A DNA stretch of 64,000 nt from Scleropages formosus. Its lineage: Eukaryota; Chordata; Actinopteri; Osteoglossiformes; Osteoglossidae. The notes under the pieces were generated by a model, which did not search any database, was not told the origin of the DNA, and saw nothing but the letters and a program-made list of their open reading frames with translations. The translations under genes were made by a program, and so were the position numbers. The DNA is taken from positions 31,763,105 to 31,827,104 of the forward strand of contig NC_041813.1 in NCBI RefSeq assembly GCF_900964775.1, read 5' to 3'. The first letter of the stretch is position 1; each line of letters opens with the position of its first letter. Shown here in pieces: positions 12,003 through 24,123 of the stretch.

Positions 12003-15000
12003 ATGTTTCAATGTTTTTTGCAGTACGTATTCATCTTACGCTGAAAAGTGTTTCTGACTCATCGATTCACACTTGTTTCACATAATTCCCTTTTGATGTC
12101 GTCATTTAGCCGTTGAGTTTTGGCAGCAGCCCCAGTGCTACACTGCTTTGACTTGGGGGGTAGTGACACACATGTGATCTTACCTTCAACTAGCAACCTT
12201 GAGAGTCTTACCTGGGGGGCAATGCTCAGCCCCCCCCCCCCCCCCCCCCCCAGCGCTGGCCATTCTTGCCATTAAACGTGGAATCGCTTCCACCCCACGA
12301 CCTGCCCAGGGGACTGTTGTCATGGTGACGACCTTGGCTCTTCTGCACCTCCGTGTTGCGATTGTGATGTCAGATGGGAGACGCTCGAAGCACTGGGCCC
12401 TGAGGGTTTTCATACAGTATGACCTCTTCTGTTAATCCTCCAGTAAAATCATCATATCCTCCACACGTCTGTCTCAACTTCACTCTTTACCCTACGTTTG
12501 TGCTCCAGCCGCACGCTGGCAGGGTTCGAGGTCGTTTTCTGTGGCGGAGGGCAAGTATGGGGTGTCACAGTGCTCATAAACCCCGGTTAAGATCACTTTG
12601 AGCTGCCCAAGTTCTGTGTGTGATCTTCACTCTCTAGCTTCCTCATGGACCCTTGAGAAAATCACTGCGTGCGTGCGTCCGTCAGTGTTGATCTGGGTGG
12701 GTTTTGCTTGGGGTCCTTCAAGGAAAATGATGCACGGTAACAGTTGCTCACTGTGACTGCAGGCACATCAGTGTCATTGCGCCATGAAAGGAGGCGTGCG
12801 GTGGAGCTCGGCTGAGCTTCTCTCTGGTTTCCGTAGTAACGGTTCTGTGGTCCCCAGGCCGTGCCGCTGGAGTCGCGCCGCAGAACGGCCAGGGGGCCAA
12901 AGCCACCAAAGCGGGTAAACCTGCGCGACCGCTGTGCGTGTGCATGTGCTACCCGTTGCATTTACGCGAGTCCGCGTCATCGTCAGGCTTCCATGTCGGC
13001 CCACGCGTGTCACTGTCAGCCTTTGTCTCGTTCAGTGTTTATTTTTTTAATTTCTTTTTAATTATTAAATATTGCCTGGTGTGTGTCTGAGTTTTGGCTG
13101 CTGTTGAGCTGTGTGTAACACCTACTTGTCTTCCACCTTGGTTTTGCTCTCAGGGAAGCACTGACTTGAATGCGTCAAGATTCATCCGCACCACCTGAGA
13201 TGTCTTTCACCCCTCCTGCTCAATATCGTTTTCTTTTTTTTGCTCTTTCGTTGCGTTTGTGCTATTGAATGCAATCAGTCCTGGATCAAATGTCTCGATA
13301 GACAGACATGTCTGTCTGCACCGGTAAGTCACGCGATCCCACGTTTTCTCTGCGGTCCTGCTGTGTGGTGACAGCTTCGTTTTCCAGGTTACGGCCCCTG
13401 GACCGGAGGGTACCCGGGCGCGGGATGGGCCAACGGTTATGGACCAGGTGATCACGACACGTCTGTCTGCCTTTCCCAGATCTGGGGCGTTTTGCTGCGC
13501 AAACCCCATGTTCGCATTCCTCAAAGTCTGTAGGAAGACACGGCGCCACAAAGCGAGACGTGTAATGTAATCCTTGACCTTCTGTCCTAACTGACAAACA
13601 GAGCTGTGCGTGCGTGTGTGCATGAGCGCCGCCTGACAGACACCTCGTTCTCGCCATGTCACCGGTCATTGTTCAAGCAGAGATTAGATTCCTCTCAGCT
13701 GTAAGTGGCGAGGATCAGGTACAAGGTCGTGTTGTCTCACTGAGCGTTGCCCCGATCAGGTGTGGGACCAGGCGGATTCTTCGACAGCGGAAAGGCCAGA
13801 GCAGGCGGTGAGCTTTTCCCGGAGCCTTCCGTGACTTCCCCTTGCAGATCACCGGCACAGTACATGAGCAGTTGGCATCTGTGCGTTTGCATTTCGAACG
13901 TTTGAAAGGCTTCCTGTCACTGAGTGTGCGCGTTGCGTGTTTCTCTTCAGATTCTGGTGGCGCCGTGAGAGGGGGTTACCCGGGAGGAGGCTCCACCAAC
14001 GGTTATGGAACAGGTGAGTGTTACGACTTGGAAGCCGCCCCCAGAAAACCACAGCTTGCTGATCTGTTTGTGACTCAATGTCCCTCCCGAAATGACTGAG
14101 ACCTGTTTTAATGGCAGAATACGATGTAAAGAGAATTAAGTGTCGCCGATGGCTCCGTCGTGGTCTGCAGATCGAAACCAGAAACAAAGCCGTGGCTGTT
14201 TATCGCTATTGTTTAATTCTATCCAAAATGACTGCTCTTTGAACTGCTGGATCCTCGCTTGATATTTTTACATTTCGTTCAGGTGCCGCTGGGCTGGGTG
14301 AGGGGGGCAAAGCCCGACCTGCAGGTGTGTCTGTGTGTTTTCATGTTTCCCTTTTGCTTTCTCTTGCTGCGACACCTCCTGTATGATGTAATGAGGTACT
14401 CTGTCTCTCTAGGCTATGGAAACGGTTACGGAGCTATCGGCAATGGCTACGGGAACGGTAAGCGCCGATCCCCTCTACTTGGAGAAACTGACGGCTCCAA
14501 TGGCTGCACATCTGGTGATGGTTCTCTTTGGTGTCAGGAGTGGGATACCCCACCGTACTTGCAGATGCTGCTGGACTTGGAGGCAAAGCAGGAAAGAGAG
14601 CAGGTAACCTGTCCAACAGGGAGCTGTTCTCACTGCTCACCGATCAAGTAGCCATACTGCGAGCGGAGTAAGACCCCCCACCCCCCTCATTGTCTAAACT
14701 GCACTGCTAAATGTCAGAATGGAAAGTTTTTCTTGTGCTTCATGTGCTGAAGCTGCTTAGCATGAGATCTTCTCTCTTGCCTCAGCCACCCGCAATTCTT
14801 CCTGAGTCCTTATCTGTCATTTGACCAGAGCATCTCCCCCGCACAGTCGGTCAGAGTGTCACATGTGAATAATTCACTGACACTGTCTCACCCTTGTAGG
14901 GGGTGTCGGTGGCGCTCCAGGAGCCGCTGCTCCTCAGCTGCCCTACGGGGGCCAGCCCGTGGTGCCCGCTGGCCTGGGAGTTAACGGCAAGGCGGACCGC

Positions 15001-16452
15001 TACGGTGGGGCTCAGCCTTCCTATGGGAGGCAGCCGGTCCAGCCATTGGGGCTGGGTGCTGATGGAGATCTGGGTAAATAACAACGGATGGTACCCTCTG
15101 GGCCATTTACCGTGCTGAAATGAGGTGAAGGCCCATCTGTGACACAACCCTGAATGTTGCAGGTGCTCTAGGTGTTGACCTGGGAGGCGGGCTGGGGTTA
15201 GACTCGACCGGGAAATACGGTAATTCCTGATCTCGTAAGACGTTACAGATCGATAGCAGATGTTAACACGTATTATCGTCCGTTAACCGACATCCACTCA
15301 CCACAGGGAGCATCGTGCAGATGCCCTACAATGGCCTCCCAGTCGTCCCTGCTGGACTGGACGGTAAGGGCTGAGTTTGGGGTTGAACTGGAGGGGATCA
15401 CCGGGCATTAACAGACTGCGTAAATATTTTCGGTGTTCTGGCAAACGCTCGAAGTTCCTGCCATCGATCCCTCCCACAGGAAACGGTGGCTACCCTTATG
15501 ATCCCCAGACCATGGCGGCTGAGGGGAAAGTGCCAACCAAATACGGTGGGTCTTTCTCTGCGACCAAGTCCACCTGATTGTGGCTACTTTCTAAGCTCCT
15601 AAATAAGGAGTAAAAATAGTGACCGAGTTGTTGTATGAAGCAATCAGGCGCTTAAATGCTCGTCTTCCTACGGGCCTGAATTATAAACACACTAAAAGAC
15701 ACTTCCTCTGTTCTCTTGGCTCATAGTTACACTTTTGTCTAATTGTTGTTGGGCTTTTTATTTTGGTTCGCACTTCCAGAAAGTGACAGTCACTTTCTGA
15801 GCTCTTGCTAATATAAAATTTTGGCCACGTGGTATTTTCAAATTGAGAGCCCGTCTGTCTGTTTCAGGAACCGGAACTTACGGAAACGGGGGCGTGCAGC
15901 CGGCAGGTAGGGGCGAACCGAGCCACACCTGTACGTAGAAGCCGTACCCTGCACCTGCGTTCACCTCGCTCACTTTACACTCTACCTCTTACAGCGTACA
16001 GCGGTCCCCTGGCGGCTGCCCAGGGCCCGTACGGTGAGTAGACACTTGTCAACTCCTTTACTCCTCAAAGTATGATAGTAACGGTACCTTACTGGTCAAC
16101 AGCACTGCAAATGAGAAAGACCACATGTTTTGAACCGAGTCCGCAGAGGCGTTGACGGCTCTTGGCGTACCGAATACGACTAGTGCCGGGACACGGGTGC
16201 ATTGCACTGCGGTAATTTGTGTAACGAGTACTCTTCGCTGTTAGCTCGGTTTAACAGTCCACTCGCACCCGCAGGGGGGAAGGAGAGCAAGTTTGGTCTC
16301 AACGGATTCCTGGGCAATGGATACCGAGGTGAGGAGGAAGCCGTCAGGCAGAGCGGACGTGCCTCTGCGCGGGCGCTCTCGCTCTCGCTGTCCTGTTATC
16401 CTGTCCCCGGGTAACCGCGCACTCTTTCTGCTCCTCTTCCCCTCCAGGCTGA
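9285..16452 (+). CDS. grep1: Secreted glycine/tyrosine-rich elastin-like protein, 23 exons
   Basis: Exons: 9285-9351, 10150-10197, 10318-10365, 10494-10601, 10820-10849, 11011-11091, 11182-11226, 11460-11519, 12858-12914, 13388-13447, 13760-13807, 13951-14013, 14283-14324, 14413-14457, 14538-14603, 14900-15073, 15163-15219, 15307-15363, 15480-15545, 15868-15906, 15995-16033, 16275-16328, 16448-16452. They join into 452 residues without a stop, and every intron falls after the first base of a codon, normally inside a Gly codon. Exon 1 is a signal peptide (hydrophobic core LLQMALVLCL). The rest is rich in G, P, A, Y and L, with NGYG motifs and scattered Lys-Ala pairs (GVKAGG, SGKARAG, GGKAGKRA). 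Elastin has the same phase-1 exon habit, but this protein lacks VPGVG repeats and the C-terminal Cys pair and ends NGYRG. Its closeness to paqr4 and a claudin matches my recollection of human GREP1 (glycine-rich extracellular protein 1) at 16p13.3, so the symbol is tentative. An extracellular matrix role is inferred from composition. Confidence 0.8.
11964..12001. repeat. (GT)n microsatellite
   Basis: About 19 GT units inside the 1.3-kb intron between exons 8 and 9 of the elastin-like gene. Confidence 0.95.
12230..12251. repeat. Poly(C) run, about 22 bases
   Basis: Homopolymer C tract in the same 1.3-kb intron of the elastin-like gene; its length may be unreliable in an assembly. Confidence 0.9.
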
Positions 16453-16602
16453 CTGCAGTGAGCGCGTCCTTTTCCGCATCGTTTGTCCACTCTTTCTTTT
16501 GTCGAATGTCTTTTTCTTTTTGCCGTAAGGGCCACTGACTTCTGTATTATTGTTTCCGTGGACCCTTCCACCCACCCTGTTTGGTTCCTCTGTCTGGATT
16601 CC

Positions 16603-16608
16603 AGTAAA
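16603..16608 (+). promoter_or_regulatory. Possible variant poly(A) signal (AGTAAA) of the elastin-like gene
   Basis: No AATAAA lies close after the stop at 16452. AGTAAA at this position is a known weak variant and is followed by a GT-rich stretch. It would give a 3' UTR of about 170 bases. Confidence 0.35.
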
Positions 16609-16659
16609 GCTCACAAAGTCCATTCCACGTGTCCCTGCCTTCGTTTCTTAATGAGTCGG

Positions 16660-17480
16660 GTGTGACGTCAAGTCCCGGATGACGTGGAACAATGCGCGAG
16701 CACACACGGGCGCGCAGTCAGACACATACCCTAACCCATAGGTTTTTGTCAGCGAGGAAGACCGCACTCGGTACTCGGGTTCATACCCATCAGGAGACGG
16801 CACTGCACATAGAAACTGAATCACTGAAGCTTTACTCCAAGTACGCCGTGGGTGCTGCGAGTTTACTGCAATTATGGTTCAGACGAATATCTGGAGTTTC
16901 TTAATGCAGTCTGTACTTATGAGCAAATCTGAATCGTGCTAAATGTTTTGAATTCAGACTGAAATCTCAATTTAAAATGACATTTATGTGGAATGAAGCA
17001 CATAACAAATGCAGTGTAATTGCACACTGGACAGAATACGGTGTGTTGCGTGTATGATGTTTGCCTCTGTGTATAACCTTTTAGTGGGTCATAGTCTCAC
17101 CCATGGTTTTCAAAACGCATCATTTTATTTGATTAGAGCACAGGAAACCGCATTGCTTCCTCCTGCTGCTGTTCGGCAGAGCAGCTGTTTGTTTTCATAT
17201 CTGAGCTGAGAAGAGAGCAAGGGTTTGGGCGTCTGCACCAGACCGGCATTGAGGAATGAAAATCTTCTCCCTAAAGCTACTGCCCTAAGCAAAAATGTGG
17301 AACTGGAGCATCACAAGGTGTTCTTTATGCCAGAGTTTAATAGGCAAATTATTACAAGCATAAAGCATTATAACCCCCCTCTTCCCAGAACTGGGCACCT
17401 CCCATTATGGCTGCTACAACTTTATAAAGTGCAAATGCAAAGGAAAAGCTGGGTTTCCATGTTTAAATTCAAATAAAGAA
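16660..17480. other. Short interval between convergent grep1-like and prf1
   Basis: About 0.8 kb separates the two 3' ends. I see no coding signal or recognisable repeat, only AT-rich sequence. Confidence 0.5.
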
Positions 17481-17497
17481 CTGTAATGTTACATTTT

Positions 17498-17503
17498 TTT
17501 ATT
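17498..17503 (-). promoter_or_regulatory. Poly(A) signal of prf1
   Basis: AATAAA on the minus strand, about 350 bases beyond the perforin stop codon. Confidence 0.55.
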
Positions 17504-17855
17504 CAAGGTATACAATATATGCAAGAAGATATAAATAAATGCTTCCTTGGGCCAAGGGAAACATCCCAGAGACCCGTGGAAGTGGAACAGTGCAGCCTGT
17601 GTGGAATTTTCATCCTCCATAAGCAGAGCAGTCTCCAAGTATCATGAAAAAGAAGGTGAATAAAATGCAAGGCTGCTCTGAAGAAGCATAAAACTTTTTT
17701 ACATTACATGCTTGTTGAAGGCAACGTTTGCTTTCTCTGGTTTGGGAGGTACACAGGTGATTGAGTGGCGTTCCCCATCCCCCGAGATTCCCTCCATGTC
17801 CGACCCGAGCGTCTGGCCTTTCTCGTGAATTTGTCACGTCGGTCGTCACGAGGCT

Positions 17856-20170
17856 TCATCTGTCACTTCGGCTCCGGTTGGCCAAGGCCGTGCCGTTGTC
17901 GAACACCACGCCCAGTTTCTCGAGGATCTTGCTTGGGACGGGCAGCGCGTTTCGGGACACGTAGGCCTTCTGCATGTGCCAGTTCAGCGGAGAGCCAACG
18001 TAGTCGCTGCAGGACCCCCCGCCGAGGCTGGGCGCGCACTCCACCTCCACCTTGTAGTAGAGCTGCCCGTGGTTCAGACCGCATATGTCCTCCTTCACGC
18101 CAGCCGCCAGCTTGACGTTGCAGGTGCCCAGCAGATCGTCGTCCCACTTGTTGTCCTCGTCCCACACCTCCAGCTTCACGCTGTCCCCTGCCGAGAGCAC
18201 CACCAGACCCATGTCGAACACGTCGCCCCAGTAAGGGTGGTTGGTGTTGTAGATGATTCGGGTGCGACCCACCGGGACACCCATGTGGGACACCTTGACG
18301 TAGCCGTCGGTGCCCGTGTTGTAGTCGCCCCACAGGTCGGTGGCTCTCTGGATGGTCACCTTCACCCTCGCTTGTCCTCTTTTCGTGGGGCAGCAGTTGG
18401 GTGTCACTCCCGGGTTGTTGTGGCAGCTGCACACGCACGAGTCCTTTGGGTTCGTCTTCACCCCGGTGGGGCAGGGCTCCGAGCAATTCTTCCAGAGCGC
18501 CCGCTCCAGGATGTAGTGACTGATGGCGCGCTGCAGGTTTTGGGCTAAGGGGTTCGATGGGGGCAGCAGTTCGTGCAGCGAGTCCAGCGAGTAGGAGATC
18601 AGGTCCGGGATGGTTTGCAGCGACAACATCCACTCCTTGTATGCCTCGGGGTTCTTGGTGGGTGAGAACATGAGCTCTGGCTCCGTGGTGTGGCCACCCT
18701 GGATCTCTGTGAATCTGTGAGAGACAAGTTAATTCAGCGGACGCTTCTGCCCTGGCGGTTCGTCAAGGCCCTTTAGGTAGGACAAGAGGCGCCGGCAAAA
18801 AAAAAAAAAAAAAAAAACCCCCCAAAGTGTCACCCAATGCAACTTGACACGCCCAGTGCATTGACCTAACAGAACGGTTCTGGCCCAAAGGTGAATCCTA
18901 CCGAGGCTACCATGACAAGACCGACTTCTAGCCACTTCGGTGATCGGTGGAGGAGGGCGCTGGTCACGGCACGCGGGGTACCTGTCGTTGAACTTGCTAG
19001 AGAAACTGGCGCGGTTCTCCAGCTTGTTGCGGTCTTCCTGGCAGTGCTGAGCCTTCGTCTTCATGTTGACCTTCTCCCCCACGTTGGCGGCTGCCTCGAC
19101 GTCCAGGCACATCTTGACCTCGTCCACGCTAAGGCCCTGTAGGGCAGCCTCGCACTGCCTGATGCTGGTCACCGTACTGATGCTGCCACCCAGGTCCACC
19201 TACAAGAAAGCGAAACGTGATCAAGCGGGGTGTGGCCAGAGGGGGGACGATGGGGGTTTTCAACAGCGTGCATTTTTCCTACTGCCCACCCTCCCCCAAT
19301 ACCTTGGTGATGTAATGAGTGCCGAAGATGTCGATGAACTTGTAGTAGTGTGCCTTGCTGTTTTGGTTGTACTTCTTGGGGAGTTTCTTCATTGCTTGCT
19401 GGAACTCTGGATGAATGGAAGGCGAGCTGGACAACCTGTAGCTACATGGCGAAAGAGATGGAGGATCGAAAAATTCAGGCTCACTTTGTAGTTGTTCACT
19501 TGGTTTTACTGGGTCAATTCAGACAATGCGTCTTTCTCAAGGTAACAGCAATGAAGCTTGAACCAGCATCCTTAACTAGTGCATGCTACCACTGCGGGTC
19601 CATGTGCTGCACCCCACATTCACTAGAACCTTCTCACCTGTAGTACCGACACGACACGTGGTGGCTGGTGAAGCTGAACCTGTCCTTCTTGGTTTTCTCC
19701 ATCGAGTACTCTGCCAGTTTGGAATTGGTTCCTGCCAACATCAGCGACCCTCTGAAGTTCTTGTGACTGAGCTCCAGGCTGCTTTCCCAGTTGTTCTGCA
19801 CACTCTTGGTGGAGGAGCTCACCAGGGCCTCGCTAGACTCATGCAGGGCACTGGCGATTTTCAGGCTGCACTGGTGATTGGGTCTCCAGTCCACGATGGA
19901 CAAGGGAAGCTTCTGCTTCTTCTGCAGGTACGGGTTGTGGCATATGGTGCACGTTTTGTCTCTGCGCTTCCAGGTGCTCGTGTCGATGACGTAGGCCCCT
20001 TTACGCTGCATCTTGGTGATGTCAAAGCCTTCGCCTGCCAGAGTGGAGCCGGGTGCAAACTCGACGTCGTCGCATTCGGGGCCCCGGACGGTGACGCAGT
20101 ATGGGCTCGTGGGGGTGGGCAAGGACAGCAGCGCGAGCCCCACCCAGGAGCAAATGACTGACAGGAGCAT
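17856..20170 (-). CDS. prf1: Perforin (MACPF-EGF-C2 pore-forming protein)
   Basis: Perforin is secreted from cytotoxic lymphocyte granules and forms pores in target membranes after calcium-dependent binding by its C2 domain. Four coding exons: 20170-19638, 19435-19303, 19199-18982 and 18714-17856, closing into 580 residues. The start gives a signal peptide (MLLSVICSWVGLALLSL). A MACPF domain fills residues about 25-365, with the signature FGTHYITKVDLGG near 215-227. A Cys-rich EGF-like piece follows at about 372-403 (CSEPCPTG...CVCSC...NCC), then a C2 domain from about 412 to 530 with acidic loops (WGDYNTGTDGY and DEDNKWDDDLLG) expected to bind calcium. The C-terminal GGGSCSDYV matches GGGTCLDYV of human perforin as I recall it. 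Human perforin has about 555 residues. The gene is complete and shows no break. Fish carry several prf1 paralogues; which one this is cannot be told here. Confidence 0.95.
18798..18818. repeat. Poly(A) run in prf1 intron
   Basis: About 20 A bases on the plus strand (a T-run on the transcribed strand), lying between the third and last coding exons of prf1. Confidence 0.85.
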
Positions 20171-20322
20171 TTCAAAGGGCTCTGGACGTTGGCGATCGAA
20201 TGGCTTCTCTCTCCCTGCAATGAAATTAGAAGAGACCTGAAGAAGTGTTGTCACTCGACTCTTCTGCGGTCTTGTATTCCACAGTGCGAACGTTTGCGCT
20301 ATCGTGAGCTGTGTCGATCCAG

Positions 20323-20323
<1 letters not shown>

Positions 20324-20354
<31 letters not shown>
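20324..20354. repeat. (GT)n microsatellite
   Basis: About 15 GT units roughly 150 bases upstream of the perforin start codon. Confidence 0.9.
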
Positions 20355-20357
<3 letters not shown>

Positions 20358-20782
20358 TGAGAGATGAGACCCGAGGTGTGTGACGCTCAAGTCGCTCGAA
20401 ACAAACTTAAAAGGAGGCCCCCCAAGCGAGTTCTGCCAAGTCCTCTGCCCAGCTCTTGTACCCCAGAGGAGGCAACTTAGCAGGAACCTTAGCTCTTTTT
20501 TTTTTACCTGCATTTTGTGTTTGTAAAATATGTACAATTATTTCTCATGTTCTATAAGCTGCTTTGGGTAAAACAGCCCAGTGAAGAATCAAGCACTGAT
20601 GCTATCATCAATTTCTGCTGCACGGAGAGCTGTGCAGATTATCTCCCCCATCACTGAGTCCTCCTCACAGGTGTGCTGAAGGCAGACAAGGTAACAGAAC
20701 CACGTTTCGCACACTCCGATATACCTTTAATACACCACTTCTGGGTAGGATGGCACTGATACTTGTCAAAACAAAGCTTCTG

Positions 20783-20968
20783 GGCACCTGGTAACCTAGC
20801 GGGTAGAGCTGCTGTCTTCGGACCCAAAGGTTTGAATCCCACCTCCGACTGTAACACCCCTGAGCGAAGTACTTACCCTAAACTGCGCCAGTAAAAATTA
20901 CCCAGCAGTATAAATGGTACAAAACTGTAAGTAGCTCATCACAGTAAGTTAAGTAAGCACAGAGCATC
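20783..20968 (+). repeat. SINE-A copy (tRNA-derived)
   Basis: Shows a tRNA-like head with CTAGCGGGTAGAGC (A-box region) and GGTTTGAATCCC (B-box), then the family body with ACTTACCCTAAACTG and a TATAAATGG block. The tail is degraded. Confidence 0.7.
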
Positions 20969-22871
20969 TCCTCAGATGTTGTCATTGCCGGTTCTTCAGC
21001 CACGCTTTGGTGCCGTGCTGCGCAATCCCATTCTCGAGGGTAGAAATGGGCCGAGTTGCATTTCGACACCGATGCGTTTGCCCGTGTGTGTAGAGCGTGT
21101 TAACGGCAGGTGGGGGTCCTGCGTGAGGGTGATTCTTACCTACACGGCCGGTCTCCTCTCTGCCGAATGTCTGCCCAGCGCTGCTGCTGTTCCACTTTGA
21201 GGTGAGGAGCGTGGTGGGGGGGCTCGGGGAAGAGCGGAGGTGTGAAGTCTGATGTAGAGCAACCTGCTGACAAAGACTGGCGATGAGAGAACGAAACCGA
21301 CGAGGCCGTGGTTTCGCTGAGGGTGTCGCTGGGCGGAGTCAGGTGGTCGATGTCGAGAACTCTGCGCGTCATGTTCCTGTCAAACTCTCACCAGGGGCCT
21401 TTGCACCTCTTGTTCAGCGAAGAGGAGAAGACACTGAGAGCTGGCCAACTGAGGCCTGATGGGGGTGGGTGGGGAGGTGAACCTGCAGATGGGGACTAGC
21501 GCCTGAGGTCCCCAGTTTAAGTGACCCATTTTTAATGGAATTGTTCGGTTTTCAGTTCAGCAGTATTGGACACAAGTGATTGTCAGTGTCCAAAAGAAAA
21601 AGCTGACAGCAGACTGTGGTGGTAGGATCTTGTTTTTGAGTTATTACAGCTTTCCTGAGCAACTTCCTGTGCACGTAAGAGGCCGGCGGCTTCCGGACAC
21701 GGAAACCTGCGTGCCCAGGGTGGGGACGGTGCGCTGGGTGGACACAGAGACCAGAGGACGGGACAGCGTCCTTGTCTCCTTGTGCTCATTCTCTAGTTCT
21801 GGGCACCGAGAGCCACGCCCTGTAAGGGAATGAGTTCATACTCTGGCTCTCGGCTCTTTTCCTCGCTGGGCTGCACCACAAGGTTGACTCGTGTCAGCGA
21901 ACGTGATACACAACTGCCGAACTGAAAGTTCTGATTTTGTCTGGTTTACAACACTTGGTGATACTGGCTTCTTTTCGCCTGCAAGAGGTATAAATGGTCA
22001 TAGAACATGCAGTTTCAGCTTGAATGCACTGCTTCCACATTTCGGTTGACATCACGTGAGAATGTGGTCCACAGATGGTGGTGAGTGACTTGCGTGTAGG
22101 AGCGGCCAGCTAATTTACATATTCCACACCTTATTTACCAGTAAGTTGTCCACAATGTGCAGAAAGGTACGTTCAGTAGAAAACAGGATGTCAGGGGCTG
22201 AGAACATTTACCAGGGTACGGAAAGTGGTGTGATGTGTGTAAAGGGGACTGAGAGAAGAGCTGTGCCAGCAGACCCTTTTTCCACGGACCGGATCAGAAC
22301 AGAACCGAAGACGGACAGCCATCGCTTTACTATAATTTCTCCTCATTCAGCTATTTGTCTTCATGTGCAATTGTTGTCCTCATCGGTTTGGGAATCACTT
22401 AGTGTTTTATGTATTAATGTGTTGTGCCTTATTAATTTGTGGTTTTATCATTGCTTTGTTTCCTTGCACGTCCAAAGATCTTTCCTTTCTCCTTCAGGCT
22501 TCAGCCTCTGGTTGAGCTCTGCGTGTCTGCAACGCGAGCGCCCCCTCCTGGAGCAAACTGGCGTTATCGCACACGCTCACAGCATCCTGCAGTAGAGGAC
22601 TTTATTATTTCTTTATTTCCCGCAGGAAAATTCGTACAAAGCAGCGTGACATGACACTCAAAATGCAGCGGTTGTGTTGATGGTGCTTCCAGTGTTAATG
22701 AATTACTACAAAATACGGAATTGCTATTAAACGATCTGTTTCCGGTGTCTGTAACGCGATAAAACGCTACGGCAACCGCGGGAGGAAAATTATCTCCTCG
22801 TTACTTTAGCTACCGCGCGCGGTCACTGCGCACATTTCAGGCTTCGGCGTTGCGTCATTTTAATCTTCGGA

Positions 22872-22901
22872 TGACGTCACAGTCGATGAGCGTTGACGTC
22901 A
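22872..22901. promoter_or_regulatory. Pair of full CRE palindromes
   Basis: TGACGTCA occurs at 22872-22879 and again at 22894-22901, both followed by CAG. Their starts are 22 bases apart, about two helical turns. This is the consensus CREB/ATF site. Which gene it serves is not shown; paqr4 lies downstream on the plus strand. Confidence 0.6.
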
Positions 22902-24058
22902 CAGAGCAGCGCACAGGCGCAGTTGCTAGCGACGCGTGCCCTCTGCTTGGATCAAAAAATTCGCGATCCACAGCAATAATGAATGGGGGGACGCGTGGTT
23001 TGTCCCAGCGCAGCACACCATTCATACCTTGATAGCAATAACAATAAAACAGGGGGGAAGAGTGACCTTCGGCATTTACACAGAATATCATTCCGGACAT
23101 ATTTTGATACTGTAGCCGCACAGATACTCCAACTGTACTCTTCCACTCGGACATTATAAATAAGTGAAACTGCAGAACAGAAGTGCGGAAGCGCCTGTCG
23201 AGACGAGGGGCCGCGCGACACCAAGTCGCTCCGCGCGGACATCAGTTTTACATGACATGATATGTCATGTGACAATGAAGCACGTTGTCCTGTGACGGTG
23301 TTCGGGGCTTCGTCCCTCGTCCCGGGCCGGATCCCGCGTCCGTGAGGCCGGTTCCCGGAGCGCCGCAACAGCGGCGGGCGGGCGGACGGACGGATACGCC
23401 GGAGCGCCGCACGGAGCTGGAGACGGAGGAGCCCGTGTCTGCGCGCGCCTCCCAGTGTGACAGCCTGCAGGCTCGGACGGAAAGAGAGATTTCTCCCTCC
23501 CCCACGGGCCTCGCGGACACCGAAGCTGCCGGTCACTGCAACGCCAGTCCGAACGGAACCTTCTCTGTCCTCCGGCCGGCTTCTGCCGTCTTTCCCCTCT
23601 CGCTCCAAAAACGGTCGATTTGCCCACAGTAAGCAACGGGACACCGACGCGCCGGACGGACAGGGAGCCGCTCTTGGTCCGGGACACCGGAGGACTCCCG
23701 CTCTGCTCTGCTCTGCTCACATCAGTTCGGTTCGGTTCGGATCGGATCGATGGAAGTAAGACATTTCTGCGCCTTCCGGGGAACCAGCGAGCGAGTCGAC
23801 AACGGAAGGGACACTTTTCACTCACTCTGGCGCCGCTCTGCTCGCACTGAACTAAAACAACAACGTAAAGCTGCCGAGGAGCCGAGAAAGCGCTGAGGAC
23901 CGGGGAGCGGGACAGGAGACCGGACTGGACCGGACCGGACCATTCAAACCCGGGAAAAGTGGCACCTAGACATGATGAGCGAGAGCGATGAATGGTCCGT
24001 CCGTGTGTCGCGGAATAAGCGATAACTACGCAGAACGAACAGTTTTTTCTCCATAGTG

Positions 24059-24060
24059 TA

Positions 24061-24114
<54 letters not shown>
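24059..24114. repeat. Compound (GT)n(GA)n microsatellite
   Basis: About 9 GT units run directly into about 19 GA units within the CpG-rich region before paqr4. Confidence 0.9.

Positions 24115-24123
<9 letters not shown>

Larger units (their letters stand above)
20171..22700. other. Interval upstream of prf1
   Basis: Contains the prf1 5' flank with a (GT)n tract, a SINE-A copy (20.78-20.97 kb) and otherwise unremarkable sequence. No coding exon is supported. Confidence 0.5.

Noticed and set aside
22952-23825. Long open frames in the CpG island before paqr4
   Set aside because: Several registers on both strands are open, as expected in CpG islands; the translations are low-complexity Arg/Pro/Ser-rich sequence.
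23971-24024. Small frame beginning MMSESDEW in the paqr4 leader region
   Set aside because: Only 17 codons with no evidence that it is in the mature transcript; it could be an upstream frame but cannot be supported.
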